From Lyophyllum atratum (Eukaryota > Basidiomycota > Agaricomycetes > Agaricales > Lyophyllaceae), in assembly GCA_014905825.1 (NCBI GenBank), contig JACGCN010000033.1, positions 62,001-126,000 on the forward strand: a stretch of DNA of 64,000 nucleotides. Direction: 5' to 3'. Of the stretch, positions 1-11,473 are shown one piece after another. The translations under genes were made by a program, and so were the position numbers. Position 1 is the stretch's first letter; each line of letters starts with the position of its first letter. The notes beneath the pieces are model-generated. The model ran no database searches. It worked only from the letters and a program-made list of their open reading frames with translations, and was not told the origin of the DNA.

Positions 1-155
1 TCGCACTTTCAATGGCGGATTCATATTCCATAGAAGCTATTCGAGAGCTTTTCAACAAGATGTTCCCGCGGTTGGTGGAAAGGGGGCAGCTCAAAGTAGA
101 GCTTCACTGGCCAACTCGGGTTCCTTCCCTCATCACGATTATGCCGTTGGTATGA
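1..155 (+). CDS. C-terminal exon of a truncated gene, possibly F-box type
   Basis: An open frame enters from the window edge and stops at TGA 153-155. It reads through residues MADSYSIEAIRELFNKMFPR and a following VERGQLKVE segment. A final stretch of the form RELFxKxFPRLVERGxLxV resembles the last lines of many Agaricomycete F-box/LRR-like proteins, where the last helix is followed by a short beta strand. That match is an inference from general style. No F-box is visible because the 5' part lies outside the window, so the function is open. Confidence 0.35.
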   Translation, partial: ALSMADSYSIEAIRELFNKMFPRLVERGQLKVELHWPTRVPSLITIMPLV

Positions 156-447
156 TTTCGCCGCGGAGGAACGTGGGGAGGTCGATGCCGGTGATGTGGC
201 GGGTTTCGGTGAAATCGCATGAGCATACTATTGACACATTGTGATGTATGGATTTGTACGGGCGGTGAGTAGGAAATGTACTTCAGTATCATGATGAACA
301 GTCCAGCATGTCAGATGTATCATCATGCGTGGTATGCTGCTTACCTCCGAGCTTGATATCAATACAAGCCGTACTACGAGTACCCGCTGTGCGGAGTCCA
401 TGATAAGATGGTTCCGCAGTAACCATCATCGATACTGCGCCAGCCAT

Positions 448-1408
448 CTATACATTTGCAGCTGCCTGTCGCTTCCGGACCATGTACTCCGACTCCTCCC
501 AATTCTTCGCCATTCCAATTTCACCCTCATTGGCTCTTCCGAACTCGACGATCTCGCTATCAGAGATATCAGGGTTGGCATCCATGTACCGCCTCACGTC
601 GTGCAACCACCCCCGGAGCTTGTTCTCATTGAAGAACTCATTCATATACTCCTCCACCACCAGTTGGTCGATGATCACCTGGGGTGGGAAATGTTCGCCG
701 GGCCACGTCTGCCCACCGATCTCGACTGGAGGCTCGGGATTAGCGAGGGCTATGAAGGAGGTTATAAGCGGAATGCCGAAATATGCCGAATAAGGGACGC
801 ACAATTGTCCCATATGTTCATGTGGTACGCTGCGTCTTTCAGCATGCCGCATCCCATGCTCCCGACATCCATAACATGTGCGCCAGCCTTCCAGTGATTG
901 TCAAAGAAGCATTTATGCTTCTTCTGCAGGTAAGTGAAGTCGATGAGGCGATACTCTCCATTCTGTGTGACGATGTGAAGCTCGGAAAAGTCGCTGTGAT
1001 GCATGCCGTGCGCATGCAGATCCGCCAAAACGTCTAAGATATCCAGTCTGACAAAATGCGCAGCCAGGGGAGTAATTAGAATTGCACTTTTACAGGAAAC
1101 GTGGAGTCATTTTACCGTTCATTCATCGGTAAGTCCTTGAACTTTCCAACAACAGGGTTGCCGCAATACTCAAGAACAAGACATCCTAGCCTCCTCCTAC
1201 TGTGTTTGACGCATCTCCACTCGTAATACCCGTAGAAGCGAGGAACAACAGTGCCCTGGACATCTTTCAATGCGCTCGCGTAGTGGTCTGCCTCTTTCTT
1301 GAGGTCCTCGAAAGATTGCGAGCCCCACGCTAGCTTCAGTACCACCGGAGATTGGTCATGTTCTAGTATAGCGGAGTAGATGGTGGAGTGGACATTGTCA
1401 TGCAGGAG
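448..1408 (-). pseudogene. 3' part of a kinase-like gene split by a hAT insertion
   Basis: Reading leftwards, exon 1 remnant (1408-1112) continues the protein begun at 13438, with VVLKLAWG and a segment ending FKDLPMNER. The next exon (about 1040-790) has the kinase C-lobe signature LHAHGMHHSDFSELHIV followed by YRLIDFT. The last exon (about 770-448) ends REEY-like and stops at 448-450. The gene is a small fungal kinase/phosphotransferase-like protein, closely related to the intact tandem copy at 13809-14874. Two defects are visible. The 11.9 kb element separates this part from its start. The catalytic-loop Asn of the paralogue (HGDFAERNVV) is His here (HSDFSELHIV), so this copy may have been losing catalysis independently of the insertion. 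Confidence 0.75.
1401..1408 (+). repeat. Left 8-base target-site duplication (TGCAGGAG)
   Basis: TGCAGGAG directly abuts the left terminal inverted repeat and is repeated exactly at 13296-13303 next to the right one. The uninterrupted paralogue has a single TGCAGGAG at about 14752-14759. Eight bases is the hallmark length for hAT transposition. Confidence 0.92.
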
Positions 1409-1424
1409 TAGTGTTGCCGCGGCT
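1409..1424 (+). repeat. Left terminal inverted repeat of the hAT element
   Basis: TAGTGTTGCCGCGGCT is a perfect 16-base match to the reverse complement of 13280-13295. Homology ends right after this. The following 150 bases are rich in CGGCT/GCCGG, including the palindrome CGGCTCGAGCCG at 1460-1471, which looks like subterminal transposase-binding sequence. Confidence 0.92.
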
Positions 1425-1560
1425 CTGCCATCAACCGGCTTCGGCCGACTCCGAAGCCACGGCTCGAGCCGAGCCGTGGTCGAGCAGACTTCAATGACAT
1501 CATATCGGCTTACTGTCAACTCGGCCCTGATAACCGGTTCAGCCGGCTCGTCCTCCTCCT
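1425..1560. repeat. Left subterminal CGGCT/GCCGG-rich region
   Basis: The motifs CCGGCT, CGGCCG, CGGCTCGAGCCG, GAGCCGTG, CCGGTT and GCCGGCT occur in close succession, several as self-complementary units. A similar cluster lies inside the right terminus at about 13096-13280. Subterminal clusters of short repeats are known transposase-binding sites in plant hAT elements such as Ac. The role here is inferred. Confidence 0.6.
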
Positions 1561-1897
1561 CCTCCTCTGAATTTCACTTCCTCACTCTACCCACCTGCCG
1601 GCTTCTGTAATGGCTATTAACATCCACGGTATGTGTTTCCTTTCTCAGGCTCATAATATTTGTCCCCATCTCTCAATGACAGTGCCAACAGGACGTCCGT
1701 CACGTCCTCTCGAGTCCCCGACCATCATGAACATTACTAGACTCAGTCACAGAGGTATCATTGCGAATCCTCTTGGGGCAATCTCAAACGCAGAAATGAA
1801 TAGACGGTGACCGGAAGGACTTTTGGCGGTTGGTCCCGCTCACATATACAGGTGCGAGTCCGTGCGACAATGCTCCGCGGACCGCGATTGAGTTGGT

Positions 1898-2760
1898 TTG
1901 ACCATGGGAATCCAACCTCCACGATGGAGTCCGAGATGGACGTCGACTAACGACGATGAGCTGGAATTGGAGCTGGATCTCCTCCCCACACCTATATCCC
2001 CGCCCGGCTCGCCCGCTCCGTCGTTCATGCGAAAGCTCGACTTGGACCTGCTGGACGAGGATGAGTTGATGTACGACGAGAAGTATCAAGCCTTCCCCCA
2101 CCCGAGTCCGCCGGCCGTACACCAGATCCATTTCCTCCCCTCCCTGGACGAGGACGAGTCGGATATACCGACCTCGCCGTCCCTCCGGTCTTTCGCGAAT
2201 CGCGGACCTCCCCTCTTCGTCATCCGCCACCCCCGATGGAGACTACCTCGACACAGACGCAGACACAGATATGGACTTGGACTTGGATCCATGGGCCACC
2301 GACCCAATGCTCGCCTCCCCCCCCTTCCCCGGGGCCCACCCTCCTCTCCCTCCCCGGCGCAGAGGCAGACGACGACCTCCTCCCACCTGACTTCCCCCCC
2401 TTCCCGGGCTCTGACACCCCCACCCCCACCCCCACCTCTTCCTACACCCTGGCTCCGGCTCCGGCTCCCCATCGCACACCGGCAGCCTCCTCCTCCTCGA
2501 CGACCTCCCCCCACCCCGCTCCCCCTCCCCCGACACATTCGAGCACGACCTCGACCCCCACCTCCTCACCGAACCCGACATGCGCCGACTCACGGAGCTA
2601 CGACAGAAGGCTCTGGCAAGGGAGAAGGAGGCGAGGGGGGTGGAGAAGGCGTTACTGGAGAAGGGGCTGGTTAGGGCATGGTGGGATGTGAGGAGGGCGA
2701 GGAAGGGGGAGAAGGAGAGGGGGAGGGAGATTGGGGAGATGTATAGGCGAGTTCTCTGCC
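1898..2760 (+). pseudogene. Acidic, proline-rich ORF broken by frameshifts (transposon cargo)
   Basis: Coding-like protein is found in three successive pieces that change frame. From about 1898 the frame has DDELELELDLLPTPISP and a KLDLDLLDEDELMYDEKYQ segment. From about 2230 another frame has DGDYLDTDADTDMDLDLD. A short third-frame piece has AEADDDLLPPDFPPFPG. From about 2460 it returns to a frame ending in a basic helix, RRLTELRQKALAREKEARGV, through EIGEMYRR near 2750. The shifts fall near C-rich tracts (about 2310-2330 and 2395-2440). They could be real decay, short introns or homopolymer sequencing errors. I do not recognise the family. Acidic low-complexity sequence before a basic coiled-coil-like helix would suit a nuclear protein, but that is speculation. 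Confidence 0.4.
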
Positions 2761-3242
2761 TTCCATTCCGTGGTGTTCCCTCCACCTCCCCATCCTGCAA
2801 CCCCGCCCCGCCTCCTCCCCAATCGCAACTCCGCCTCGCTTACTCCTGGCACCTCAATCATTTCCTCACGCTCTCCTCGCGTCTCCGCTCACAGGCTACA
2901 GCATGGCTAGTCCATCGACCCTGACGCCGAGTTGTGCTGAGCGGTGCTGCTGTATTCTGCAGACGTTTGGTCGATCGGCGACGACGATACGAAACCGTTG
3001 GCAGGGCGGGCCTGTTCCTCCACACCTACTAGTCCCTATGTCACACATACCTTCCGACTGCTGCGATTCTGTGGAGCTCGGAGCTCCCATTACCGCGTTC
3101 GTGTCCTCGCGCACAGGCGACTTGGTCATCAACCCTTACCTGTCATTTGACTTGCTCTCACCTATGTACGTACTTCCAATTCCCACATTGTTTCAGATTG
3201 CTCATCTACGAAGTTCCAATATAGTATAATTTCTGTGATATC

Positions 3243-3740
3243 TCACATCTCAATGAAACGATCCATCCATGTGACTTCGACGCCGGCGACGCTCGTCGTG
3301 TTTCGCATCATCGCTGCATGGCTGTCGGCACTATCGACGGTCCATGCTGATGCCCGCCACCCATCAGGGCCATCACAGCCGACCTCAATCTCTTTGCAAA
3401 CGACTTTTCTCTGTTCATGACGGTGAGTGAGCACATTCTCAAATGAAAAGACCATCTTACGCACCTGAATTTCCTTCCCCAACCATCGCATCTCCCTTGC
3501 TTGCCTCCCATCGGGAAACCTGAAACCAAGCACCGCCTGCGAGGCGATCTGGAGGTCGTGAATCGACTGTTGAAGGTGATTTGTGAGTTTTTTGAGTCAT
3601 ATTCACGCCGTTTCACGGATGAGAAGACAACAAGGCTTACCAGTCCTGTTTCCAGTAGCCATTCAACGACTCGATACAGTTTTATCCGAGCTATCACAGA
3701 TGTAGCCGGAGTGCGAGCGTTTGAGTCGGATTGACAATGT
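3243..3740 (-). CDS. Candidate spliced ORF inside the hAT element, unknown
   Basis: On the minus strand an open frame with LYRVVEWLLETGL reaches a good GTAAGC donor near 3641. After a CAACAG acceptor near 3570 it resumes with SIHDLQIASQAVLGFRFPDG and REMRWLGKEIQ. A GTGCGT donor near 3467 and an acceptor near 3414 lead to RKVVCKEIEVGCDGPDG. The splice motifs and spacing match introns elsewhere in the window, but I cannot assign a start or a family. It could equally be chance open reading frame in AT/GC-balanced sequence. Confidence 0.25.
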
Positions 3741-5840
3741 TGCCATCCTGTTCCCATCCTATCGTGTTCGTTTTCGGTGGTAGCATTGGCGTTAGATGGT
3801 AAGGTAAGAGCTGTGTTCATGATGCTGCAGTCGTAGGACGTGAAAGGCGGCTCAGAGTTGTGGGAAGGATGAAAAGACTTAAGAGCCTGAGCCGTAGGCC
3901 GCCACAGGCCTTTACCACGTCTCACCACGCCTGAGCCTGCAGCGGCCCGGCCGAGCTCCCACGAAAGGCAAGTGCTGGACAACCCCACACCGCGTTCACC
4001 CTGATCCAGGACGAGCAGCTCCACGACCGTGGGAGAGAGACCACAGTACAGACCTCAGCAGACCTCAGCCAGGGGAGAGCGATGCAGGTGTGTTCTCAGC
4101 ACCTCCCGCGCAAATACTGACTAAGCGGCGTCTATGCCTTTCCCTCCCCTAGGGCCCATCATCACCACCGGATGACGGTGCTCCCACGGTCCCCACCGCC
4201 CCAGCGTCGATTCGACACATCTCAATCGCTCACCAGAACCCCAATGTCTGTCGGCTGGCAGCCTAGCGAGTCAGCCGCACCCACGTGCCCCAAATCCTCC
4301 CTTTGACGTTGCTCCACCCCTATTCCACCTTTGTCTTCCTCCATCCTCCCTATTCCTTCTCTATCACTCATGTTTGCATTTTAGGCATGAGAACAATGAC
4401 ACGGCCGGAACGCGCAAAGTCCGTTTTGCGCTGCCTTGACACGTCATATTCTCACGATCGGAGGTGCGTCCACCAGTTCTACGTTCGTCTCCTACCCACC
4501 AGGTGGTGTTCGCAGGCAGTGACCATGTGGTAGGACTCGGCCCGCGACTGTCTCAATTTGAGCGTGTGTGGATCGTCGAGCGTGTGCGAATCGATGGGCC
4601 CGGACACCATGATCTACGTACATCAGACCTCCCCAGACCCCAGTACCTGCTTCCACGCTGGGCCTTGGGAACTCGTACACGTTCTTCCGCATGGTGCAGC
4701 ATGGCAGGGCTGAACCAGTCTCTCCAGGCGAGAGCGGTGCTGCGGGAAGTTTTCCGCTCGCCAGGTATGATGTCATGTTACCGCGCAATTTGATGAATTG
4801 CGCGGTCGCATGATGTCATGCTTGCTGTAGTTTGCCTAGTCGGCAGACATCTGTCACTCAACGCCCTCTGGAGTATGTACTGTACATACCGTTCTGCAAC
4901 CTCTGAAATAGATAATGAGTGCAGTCCTTGAGTATTGGAGATTGCCTGGGCCCTGCATCAATAATTATTCAACGGACTTTGAGGTTGCGCAGATCAGGAA
5001 GGTGGCTGGCCGTCAAAGGCGACATACTTGACTCTGAATTGTTGTCAGCCATACGCACATACTCACGAGTCACAACGAATTGCGGTGGAGGGATACCTAA
5101 CTACTACACGTGACCCGGAACGGGGGTCCGGGTCGACTTTCACAATTCTGTGGCCGCTCTGAGATGTTCAACCATTTGGGATCTGTCCGTGCCACGCCAG
5201 CAGACGATTGATAAGACGATTTTCCTTCTTCCCATCCTAGATCGCACGGACTTATGATTCTGCAGAGGTTTGTTCATTTTTAGATCTCTTCTTTGTTTGT
5301 TCTCTGTCCAAAACTAACAGTTGCCTCGACACTTTCTAGTCGCAGCATGCAGAACATAACCACAAGGAATCATCGACATTGATTGTCGCCTGCTGCTGGA
5401 TCTTCTATGCCTTCCATTAAAGGTACGTCTTTCTCTTAGTCAAAGCCGCATATGCTTTGGATTCTCTTATTCTGCAAATTCTTCAAAGTTCATTGGTGGA
5501 CCAAATTACTACTACCTGACGTCTAACTCCATTATCTGTATGCTGAGAATGACCACAGCGTCTGCTCGTGCACCGTGCTCAAGCCCCATGATCACCTCAC
5601 AGTGAGGCGGAGTCACGGACATCCGGTGAGCAGTCAGTTTTGTCGTTTCATTTTACTTGCTTTGGGTTTTGCAGACCATACGATAGTACTTGTGATTCCA
5701 AGACCAACGTGCAACGTATGTTCTTGGGACCGCATGACCTTGAACAACGCTTGAAGAAGTTGTCAGTTCTCACAGCCGCTCAGCGCGCTCAGCATTCGTG
5801 AGGTCTGTGCTCGGTCGACCGGTCCTAAGTTCCAACTCAG
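3741..5840. other. Transposon interior without recognisable genes
   Basis: Short ORFs here have no domain-like content and do not connect through plausible introns. One 8-base-stem hairpin with a 7-base loop lies at 5112-5134. This is unusually long non-coding sequence for a hAT element and may be captured host DNA or regulatory sequence. Confidence 0.5.
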
Positions 5841-5844
5841 AGGA

Positions 5845-5850
5845 TATATA
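5845..5850 (+). promoter_or_regulatory. TATA-like box of the hAT transposase
   Basis: TATATA lies about 83 bases upstream of the chosen transposase ATG at 5933, followed by a CT-rich leader (about 5888-5905) typical of fungal core promoters. Confidence 0.4.
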
Positions 5851-5932
5851 GGTCCTGGCTCTGGACTCGACATGCCATCGGATACCTTTCTTCACTCTCT
5901 TCATTAACAGTCAGTGTCAGTCACATCCAGAT

Positions 5933-8900
5933 ATGCCCCCACGAGGACGGCGACAGCAGGGGACTCCTGCTCATCACTCGAATGCTACACCGTCGGAGGA
6001 GACCGAGACCATAGCAGGTGTGTAACCAGCATTGCCGTGAGACGTATTGCATTTACTGATTCTCCATGGTCGAAGTCGGTACACCCTCCCTTGACTCAGT
6101 GGACAGCGAAGTCATCGGCGGCGCTGCATCATCAAGAGCACCTGATATTGCCTTCTTTTTTACGCCGAAAGGCAAAGACCCCAAAGTAAGACGTATTTGT
6201 CTTGTCTGTCGGTGCGTTTGTGGCCTCTCTTCTTCAACACAGGGCTGAATTTTCCTGGGCTTAGCGCTGAACAGGAAAAGCTTGAGGATCCAACCAAGTG
6301 GACCGGCTCAAACTATACCTATGCTAATTCTACCTCAAACACGACGCTTCGAATCCACCTCGACCGTCTTCATCGCGACCAGTACCTCGCGGAAGCGGAA
6401 AAGAATGGCTGGACCAACTTCCTTCCAGGATTCAAAGAGTTGCGGAAGACGGCAGTCCAGAATGCTCGCGTTGCATTTTCCACCGACGGTCTTGTCCAAC
6501 GTATCGTTCGCTTTGTTGTATCCGATGACCAAGTGTGCCCCTATCTCATCTCAACCTTGCTCTCGGGATTGATACATTTGTTTCAGAGCATTATGGTTGT
6601 CGAGGGTCGGGCGTTCCGCGATCTGCTGCTATTCCTCAGGCCAGAATTGACGGACGAGGAGATCCCTCACCGCAGTAAAGTCCGGGAGGAGATAATTTAC
6701 ACGTGGAAAGCTTCCTTTGTCCAGCTGAAGGCTGAGCTCGCAGTACGTATTAATGTTTGTTTATTTTGACCTGTCTAATATACTAGATAGAGCGCCATTG
6801 GACGTGTCAGCTTCACCATGGACATGTGGAGCTCTAGGAATAGGACGTCCTATCTCGCGATCACGTGTCATTACCTTCGATACGCCAACGCAGAGAAGAA
6901 GGACGGGATCCACTTGAAGTCCCAGTTAATCGCGTTTCATAAACTTGGTGGACGGCACACTGGGGTGAACATCGCCAACACGGTCAAATATTTGCTCCTG
7001 CGTGCCGGAATCGATCCTAGCGAGGTGCGTTATGGCATCAGACTCCTAGGCTTCTTTACATTTCTGACAACTAATTTTTGCTCTCACAGAGCGGCCACTG
7101 GACTTGCGATAACGCCAGTAATAATGGCACCTTCATTGAGACATTCATCAAGGAAAATCGCCCCGACCTTTCCAATCCTCGTGATCTGCTCATCTCGTGT
7201 TTTCCCCACGTCGTCCACCTTATCGCAGGCAGTATCATCGCAGTCTTGGACGTCAAGGTCGCTGACTACCCGGGCGCCAGTGATGACGGTGCTACCTCCG
7301 ACGAAGATGAAGATGATGGCGGCGCCAGGAAAGTCACCCTTCTCAACAAGATCCGCGCCCTTATTCGATCTATGCGTGCCTCCGGCCAACGTTTGGACGC
7401 TTTCCAGAAGCTCATCACGCAGGGGAACACATCTGGGTGGTGGGCGGGAGCACGTGAGATCAAGCCCAGAAAGCTGTTGTTGGACGTCAAGACGAGATGG
7501 GACTCTACTTACGAGATGTTGGTGCGGTTGTTCTCTATGAAAGAGGTGCGTCAATGATTCTGTGAACATCTGCGCTTTAGTACTCACTGTCCACTGAACC
7601 AGCCGCTCGATAATATGTTTCTGAGCATGAGGGAGGAGTTCAAGGGTTTAAAGAAGTATGAAATTACCCACAATGAATGGACACAGATTGAGCAGTTCAT
7701 CGCCATTTTACGGGTACGTGTCTCTCGGATCTCCTGCCTTACCTCCAAAACCCAGGCTCCAGCTAACGACGATCATCTCTACGCAGCATCCTCACAAGGT
7801 CCAGCACCTTATGGCTAAAGAGAAACTGCCGGTCCTTGCCGGTTCTGTTGCAGTTTTCGAGGCCCTCATGACCAAGCTGGAGGCGCTTGCCGATAAACAG
7901 CCAGTCCTCGCTTCTGCAATCCAAGCCGGCCTGGATACAGCATATAAATATTACAAGATGATGGATGCGACGAGTGCTTATGTTGTTGCCATGTGTGAGT
8001 TCCCTTTCCGCCTCTCGAGCCCCAATATGCCTTGTAACAAACATATGCCATTCTTGTCAGTCGTGCACCCCTCGTTCCGTATGTCATATATTGACGACAA
8101 TTGGGAGCAACGTTACATCGTCGAGGCGCGCAAAACAATCAAAGACCTGGTATGTGATTGGTCTCGTTATATCAATTAAAGGTGCTACATTTATTGGCCT
8201 AGATGACGACCTATCGCCAAAAGGGCCTCGTCGATCTTTCCTCCCGTTCGCCTGCTCCCACTGCTCCCGCATCGCGCTCAGACAAGACCAAAGTCGGCTA
8301 TGTCAACTATATAGTGCGAACTCAATACGACTCTGCATCAGAAGCTGAGGAGGATGAAGAAAGCAACGCCGCTGGCGATTCTACTCAGAGTATTCTGACA
8401 GTCGAGCAGGAATTTAGCAACTGGGTAACATCACCGAGACCAGTGCTTGGCGTGGACGAATTAAAGTTCTGGGAGGTATGTTAAATTACTTACCCAGCTC
8501 TTAACGTACTCACGCCGCCTCGTTTGTACACCAGGTTAATCGCACCCAGTATCCCACCATCTTCCGATTGGCAATGGATTTTCTGCCGATTCAGGGTTCT
8601 TCGGTCCCTGCAGAGCGTGTTTTTTCTTCGAGCGCAGAGACCGACACTGTGCGCAGGAACCGCATCACTCCCATTCTCATGGAAGCGCTACAGATGCTGA
8701 AATTCTCTATGAATCACGAGGATAGCATGGACTTTGCAGGATCATATACGACCAACGAAGCCGAGCTGCGGCTTTTGGAAGCGCACGACGGCTTGGATGG
8801 TCGTGTCCGTCAGGACTTACTCGGCGATCTGGTTTCTCGTGGTCCAAACGAAGGAGTTATGGACGTCGTGATTCGCGCCATCAACCTTGACGCGCCAGAT

Positions 8901-8939
8901 GAGCCTAATGCTACACAGGATTCAGACGCAGTAGAATGA
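5933..8939 (+). CDS. hAT-family transposase
   Basis: The gene has about eleven exons with short introns and should encode a nuclear transposase of roughly 650-700 residues. A BED-type zinc finger lies near the N-terminus, with CLVC in one exon and SNTTLRIHLDRLH in the next. The RNase-H-like DDE core follows: the first Asp in FTMDMWSS (about 6815), the second in WTCDNASNNGTF (about 7087), then LLDVKTRWDST (about 7475). The C-terminal hAT dimerisation region contains FLPIQGSSVPAERVFSSSAE and RRNRI, giving the third acidic residue (Glu of PAERVFS). It stops at TGA 8937-8939. All signature residues are present and no break was seen, so it may be active. The ATG at 5933 (MPPRGRRQQG) lies below a TATA-like box. 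It presumably acts on the 16-base inverted repeats at 1409 and 13295. Confidence 0.9.
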
Positions 8940-9474
8940 TTTTTGTAACACTGTATTCGATCATGTAACCCCCGAAATCAACCACAACTTACGAGAATGT
9001 CTTACCCGAATCTCATGATATTTCATTGTAAGACTGAGAATGGAATCGGGCTCCCCCATGGGCGTAGGTACTCGGCCATCCAACACTTGTAGCTGAAGTT
9101 GTCGAAGCTTGACAATGGCATGTTCACGTGACTGGCCACTCGTGTTTGAAACTTTAACTTCTTCATTGTTTGCGAACCGATAAAAGGACTGCAATTTTGC
9201 CGACAGCTACCAGACTTTGCCTCGAGTTTCAGGTAAGATGCTGTGCCACCGTCTTATCATACCTCGAAGGCTCTTCATGGGGCAGTATGTTTCTGGACTT
9301 CTGAATCAAACCTGGGCCTGAGTCCAGAAACTGCCTGCCTCAGGGAGATCCTTCGAGGTAGCATCTGGATCTTTCATGACGCTGATGCTAGCTTCTTATT
9401 TCTGACTAGATGCTTTTCACATTCAATGCCCGCAAGGTCTGTTGAGACGTTTATCGACGGTGTTTGCGTTGACA
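8940..9474. other. Intergenic spacer between transposase and dioxygenase genes
   Basis: About 535 bases carry the transposase 3' end and the dioxygenase promoter. I see no convincing ORF and no strong TATA box. Confidence 0.5.
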
Positions 9475-11104
9475 ATGCCTCCACAGACGCGATCCGGCAT
9501 GGCATTCTCTCCATTTGAAGTCGAACCCATACCCTGCCGTGCTTTATTCAACCTGCCTGAGTGCATCAAGTTGGCTATAGAATGCGAATCTGATGATGCA
9601 TTTGAGCCGTTGCTCCGTGGATCCCCGACCGCAGCCCTGCCGCCCGCGATTGCAGAGCCTAGGCTCGTCGCTCCTGTTGCAGCCCTTTTTAGCTCACTCT
9701 TGCCAGATGCCGCTCCCGTCTGTCCTCTTCAACATCCCTTGTCTATTGGCTCCGATGACTTGCCCCCTGGTGCCCCAGCCGCACCGGACACTATTGCACC
9801 GCCGTCGCGGGATTCCACCTCTAGCACTTCACCATACCAGTCAGCCCTACCGCCTCCGGCCTCTCAAACGTTTCCGCCCAAGTTGTCGCACAACCACAAG
9901 ATGCGGCGGATGCGACGACATGCCAAGATTTCTAAGGAGGGCCACGCAGTGCGCCCAGAGGTCCTCGCTACCCACGTCACCGGGAGCATTCCTCTCCGCA
10001 CCGCACTAGACACAAATAAACTTCCGGCAGCTGGTGGTGGATATGCTGCACGAAGGCAAGACCGGGCCCCCGACGGAGAGGACTTTCTTAGCGTCGAAGA
10101 CGCCCTCAATGCCGGATATACGTATGTGCCTTGGAAGGGACTGTGAGTTTTCATTCCCATCTGGTTGCTCGCGCCCTTAATGATCGCAGGTCAGCTATGC
10201 CTTTAACCAGTGAAGATGAGAGGGTCTTTGCTGTCTTTGTCGGTCGTCCCAGCAACGATCCCACCTACAGGGAATCTTGTCAGCGTGCTTATAATGTGAT
10301 CATGAGGGAGGGAGCCCAAGCAAAGTTTTCAAAAAGCGAGACAACCCATCGCCGCGGTGACTTTCCAGCGCTCAACGTTGGCGTGACTATGGGTCTCGGT
10401 GCCACCTACCCCACCAACCTCGACAATGGCCCTCACGCAGCGATGGTCGAGCGGCTGATCAGTAATCCGGATATCCAGCGGCTGGCTCATTTTGCTGACT
10501 GTAAGTCCGTTTGCGTTACCTGTGTTTCTAGTCATCCAAACTCATCAGACATTTTCTAGTCGCATTTAGCCTATGGGCTCCCAAAGTATACGCCCATTAT
10601 ATTAATCACATTGGTGGCCTGTTTGAGAAATTGACCTACCTCCGGCGAATTTTTCCAAAGAGCATCTTTCCAGCTGCGGCATTCAACTTTGGTCCCAAGG
10701 TCTGGACCCGTTCACATCGTGACCTCCTCAATTTTCCCATCGGATGGTGTGCCATCCAGGCTCTAGGCTGCTTCGACCCCACAAAAGGCGGGCAATTTGT
10801 TCTACCCGATCTCAAACTCGTCGTGGAGTTCCCTCCGAACACGCTCATTCTCGTCCCTTCAGCAACTCTCACTCACGCGAATATCCCTGTTCGCAAAGGG
10901 GAAAGTCGTGTTTCGTTCACTCAGTATTGCAGCGGCGGCCTCTTCCGCTTCGTTGACAACGGGTTCCGCACTGAGAAGCAGCTTCAAAGGGAGGACCCGG
11001 AGGAGTACGGGCGAATCGTTGAACTGAAGAAGACACACTGGCAGTGGGGGCTCTCGTTATATAGTAGATTAGAAGACATTGTATCTCGTGTCTCATCTCA
11101 GTAG
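9475..11104 (+). CDS. TET/JBP-family 2-oxoglutarate/Fe(II) dioxygenase (transposon cargo)
   Basis: Three exons (9475-10142, 10190-10500, 10560-11104) join in frame to 507 residues. The N-terminal half is proline/serine-rich with a basic patch (HNHKMRRMRRHAKISK) that could bind DNA. The C-terminal half is the double-stranded beta-helix domain seen in fungal TET/JBP proteins. It has the FNFGPK segment, iron ligands His379 and Asp381 (SHRD), GWCAIQALGCFDPTKGG, EFPPNTLILVPSA, distal iron His432 (LTHANIPV) and the 2-oxoglutarate Arg443 (ESRVSFTQY). All key residues are present. This family oxidises 5-methylcytosine, as TET enzymes and a characterised mushroom homologue do; activity here is inferred. 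Agaricomycete TET/JBP genes are known to be amplified with KDZ-superfamily transposons. This copy is in a hAT element. Confidence 0.85.
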
Positions 11105-11473
11105 ATTTTTTGATGTAGTCAGTATACGCGACTAATGGTAACCCTTGGGTAGCCCACATGTTGATGCAGGTGGGCAATATGCGGCATGCCATGTTCAAGT
11201 TGTGCGTCAGCCAGAGTCACATGACGTTGAACATGTATCAACCGGCGAGAATGACCGTCCTGGCTCCCACAACCGCGAACTCTTGGCCTTCCGCGTCGCT
11301 TCATTTCATCTGTACATATCTACATGCTGTAAAACGCAAGACAATCATTCAATTCTTATGTACGTCCTAGCCCTGTGTCGATTTCATCATATACTGAGTG
11401 ATGCACTGTCCTTCACAGCATCTGCCACCCTTGTGTCACACCCACCAACGCCCGCCACTTATTCTTAATCTGC
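11105..11473. other. Spacer between dioxygenase and CK1-like kinase genes
   Basis: About 370 bases with no recognised gene. It must hold the dioxygenase 3' end and the kinase promoter. Confidence 0.5.

Noticed and set aside
2086..2800. Long minus-strand Gly/Arg-rich ORFs over the acidic ORF
   Set aside because: They are complements of the proline/aspartate-rich plus-strand frame and have no domain-like pattern.
3308..4024. 238-residue minus-strand ORF considered as a fungal multi-pass membrane protein
   Set aside because: Only one weak hydrophobic stretch is present and the ORF reads through what look like introns. A short spliced alternative is reported at low confidence instead.
5112..5134. 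Hairpin (GACCCGGA, 7-base loop, TCCGGGTC) considered as a terminator
   Set aside because: No gene ends here, there is no T run, and such terminators are not used by Pol II. Kept only as a note in the transposon interior.
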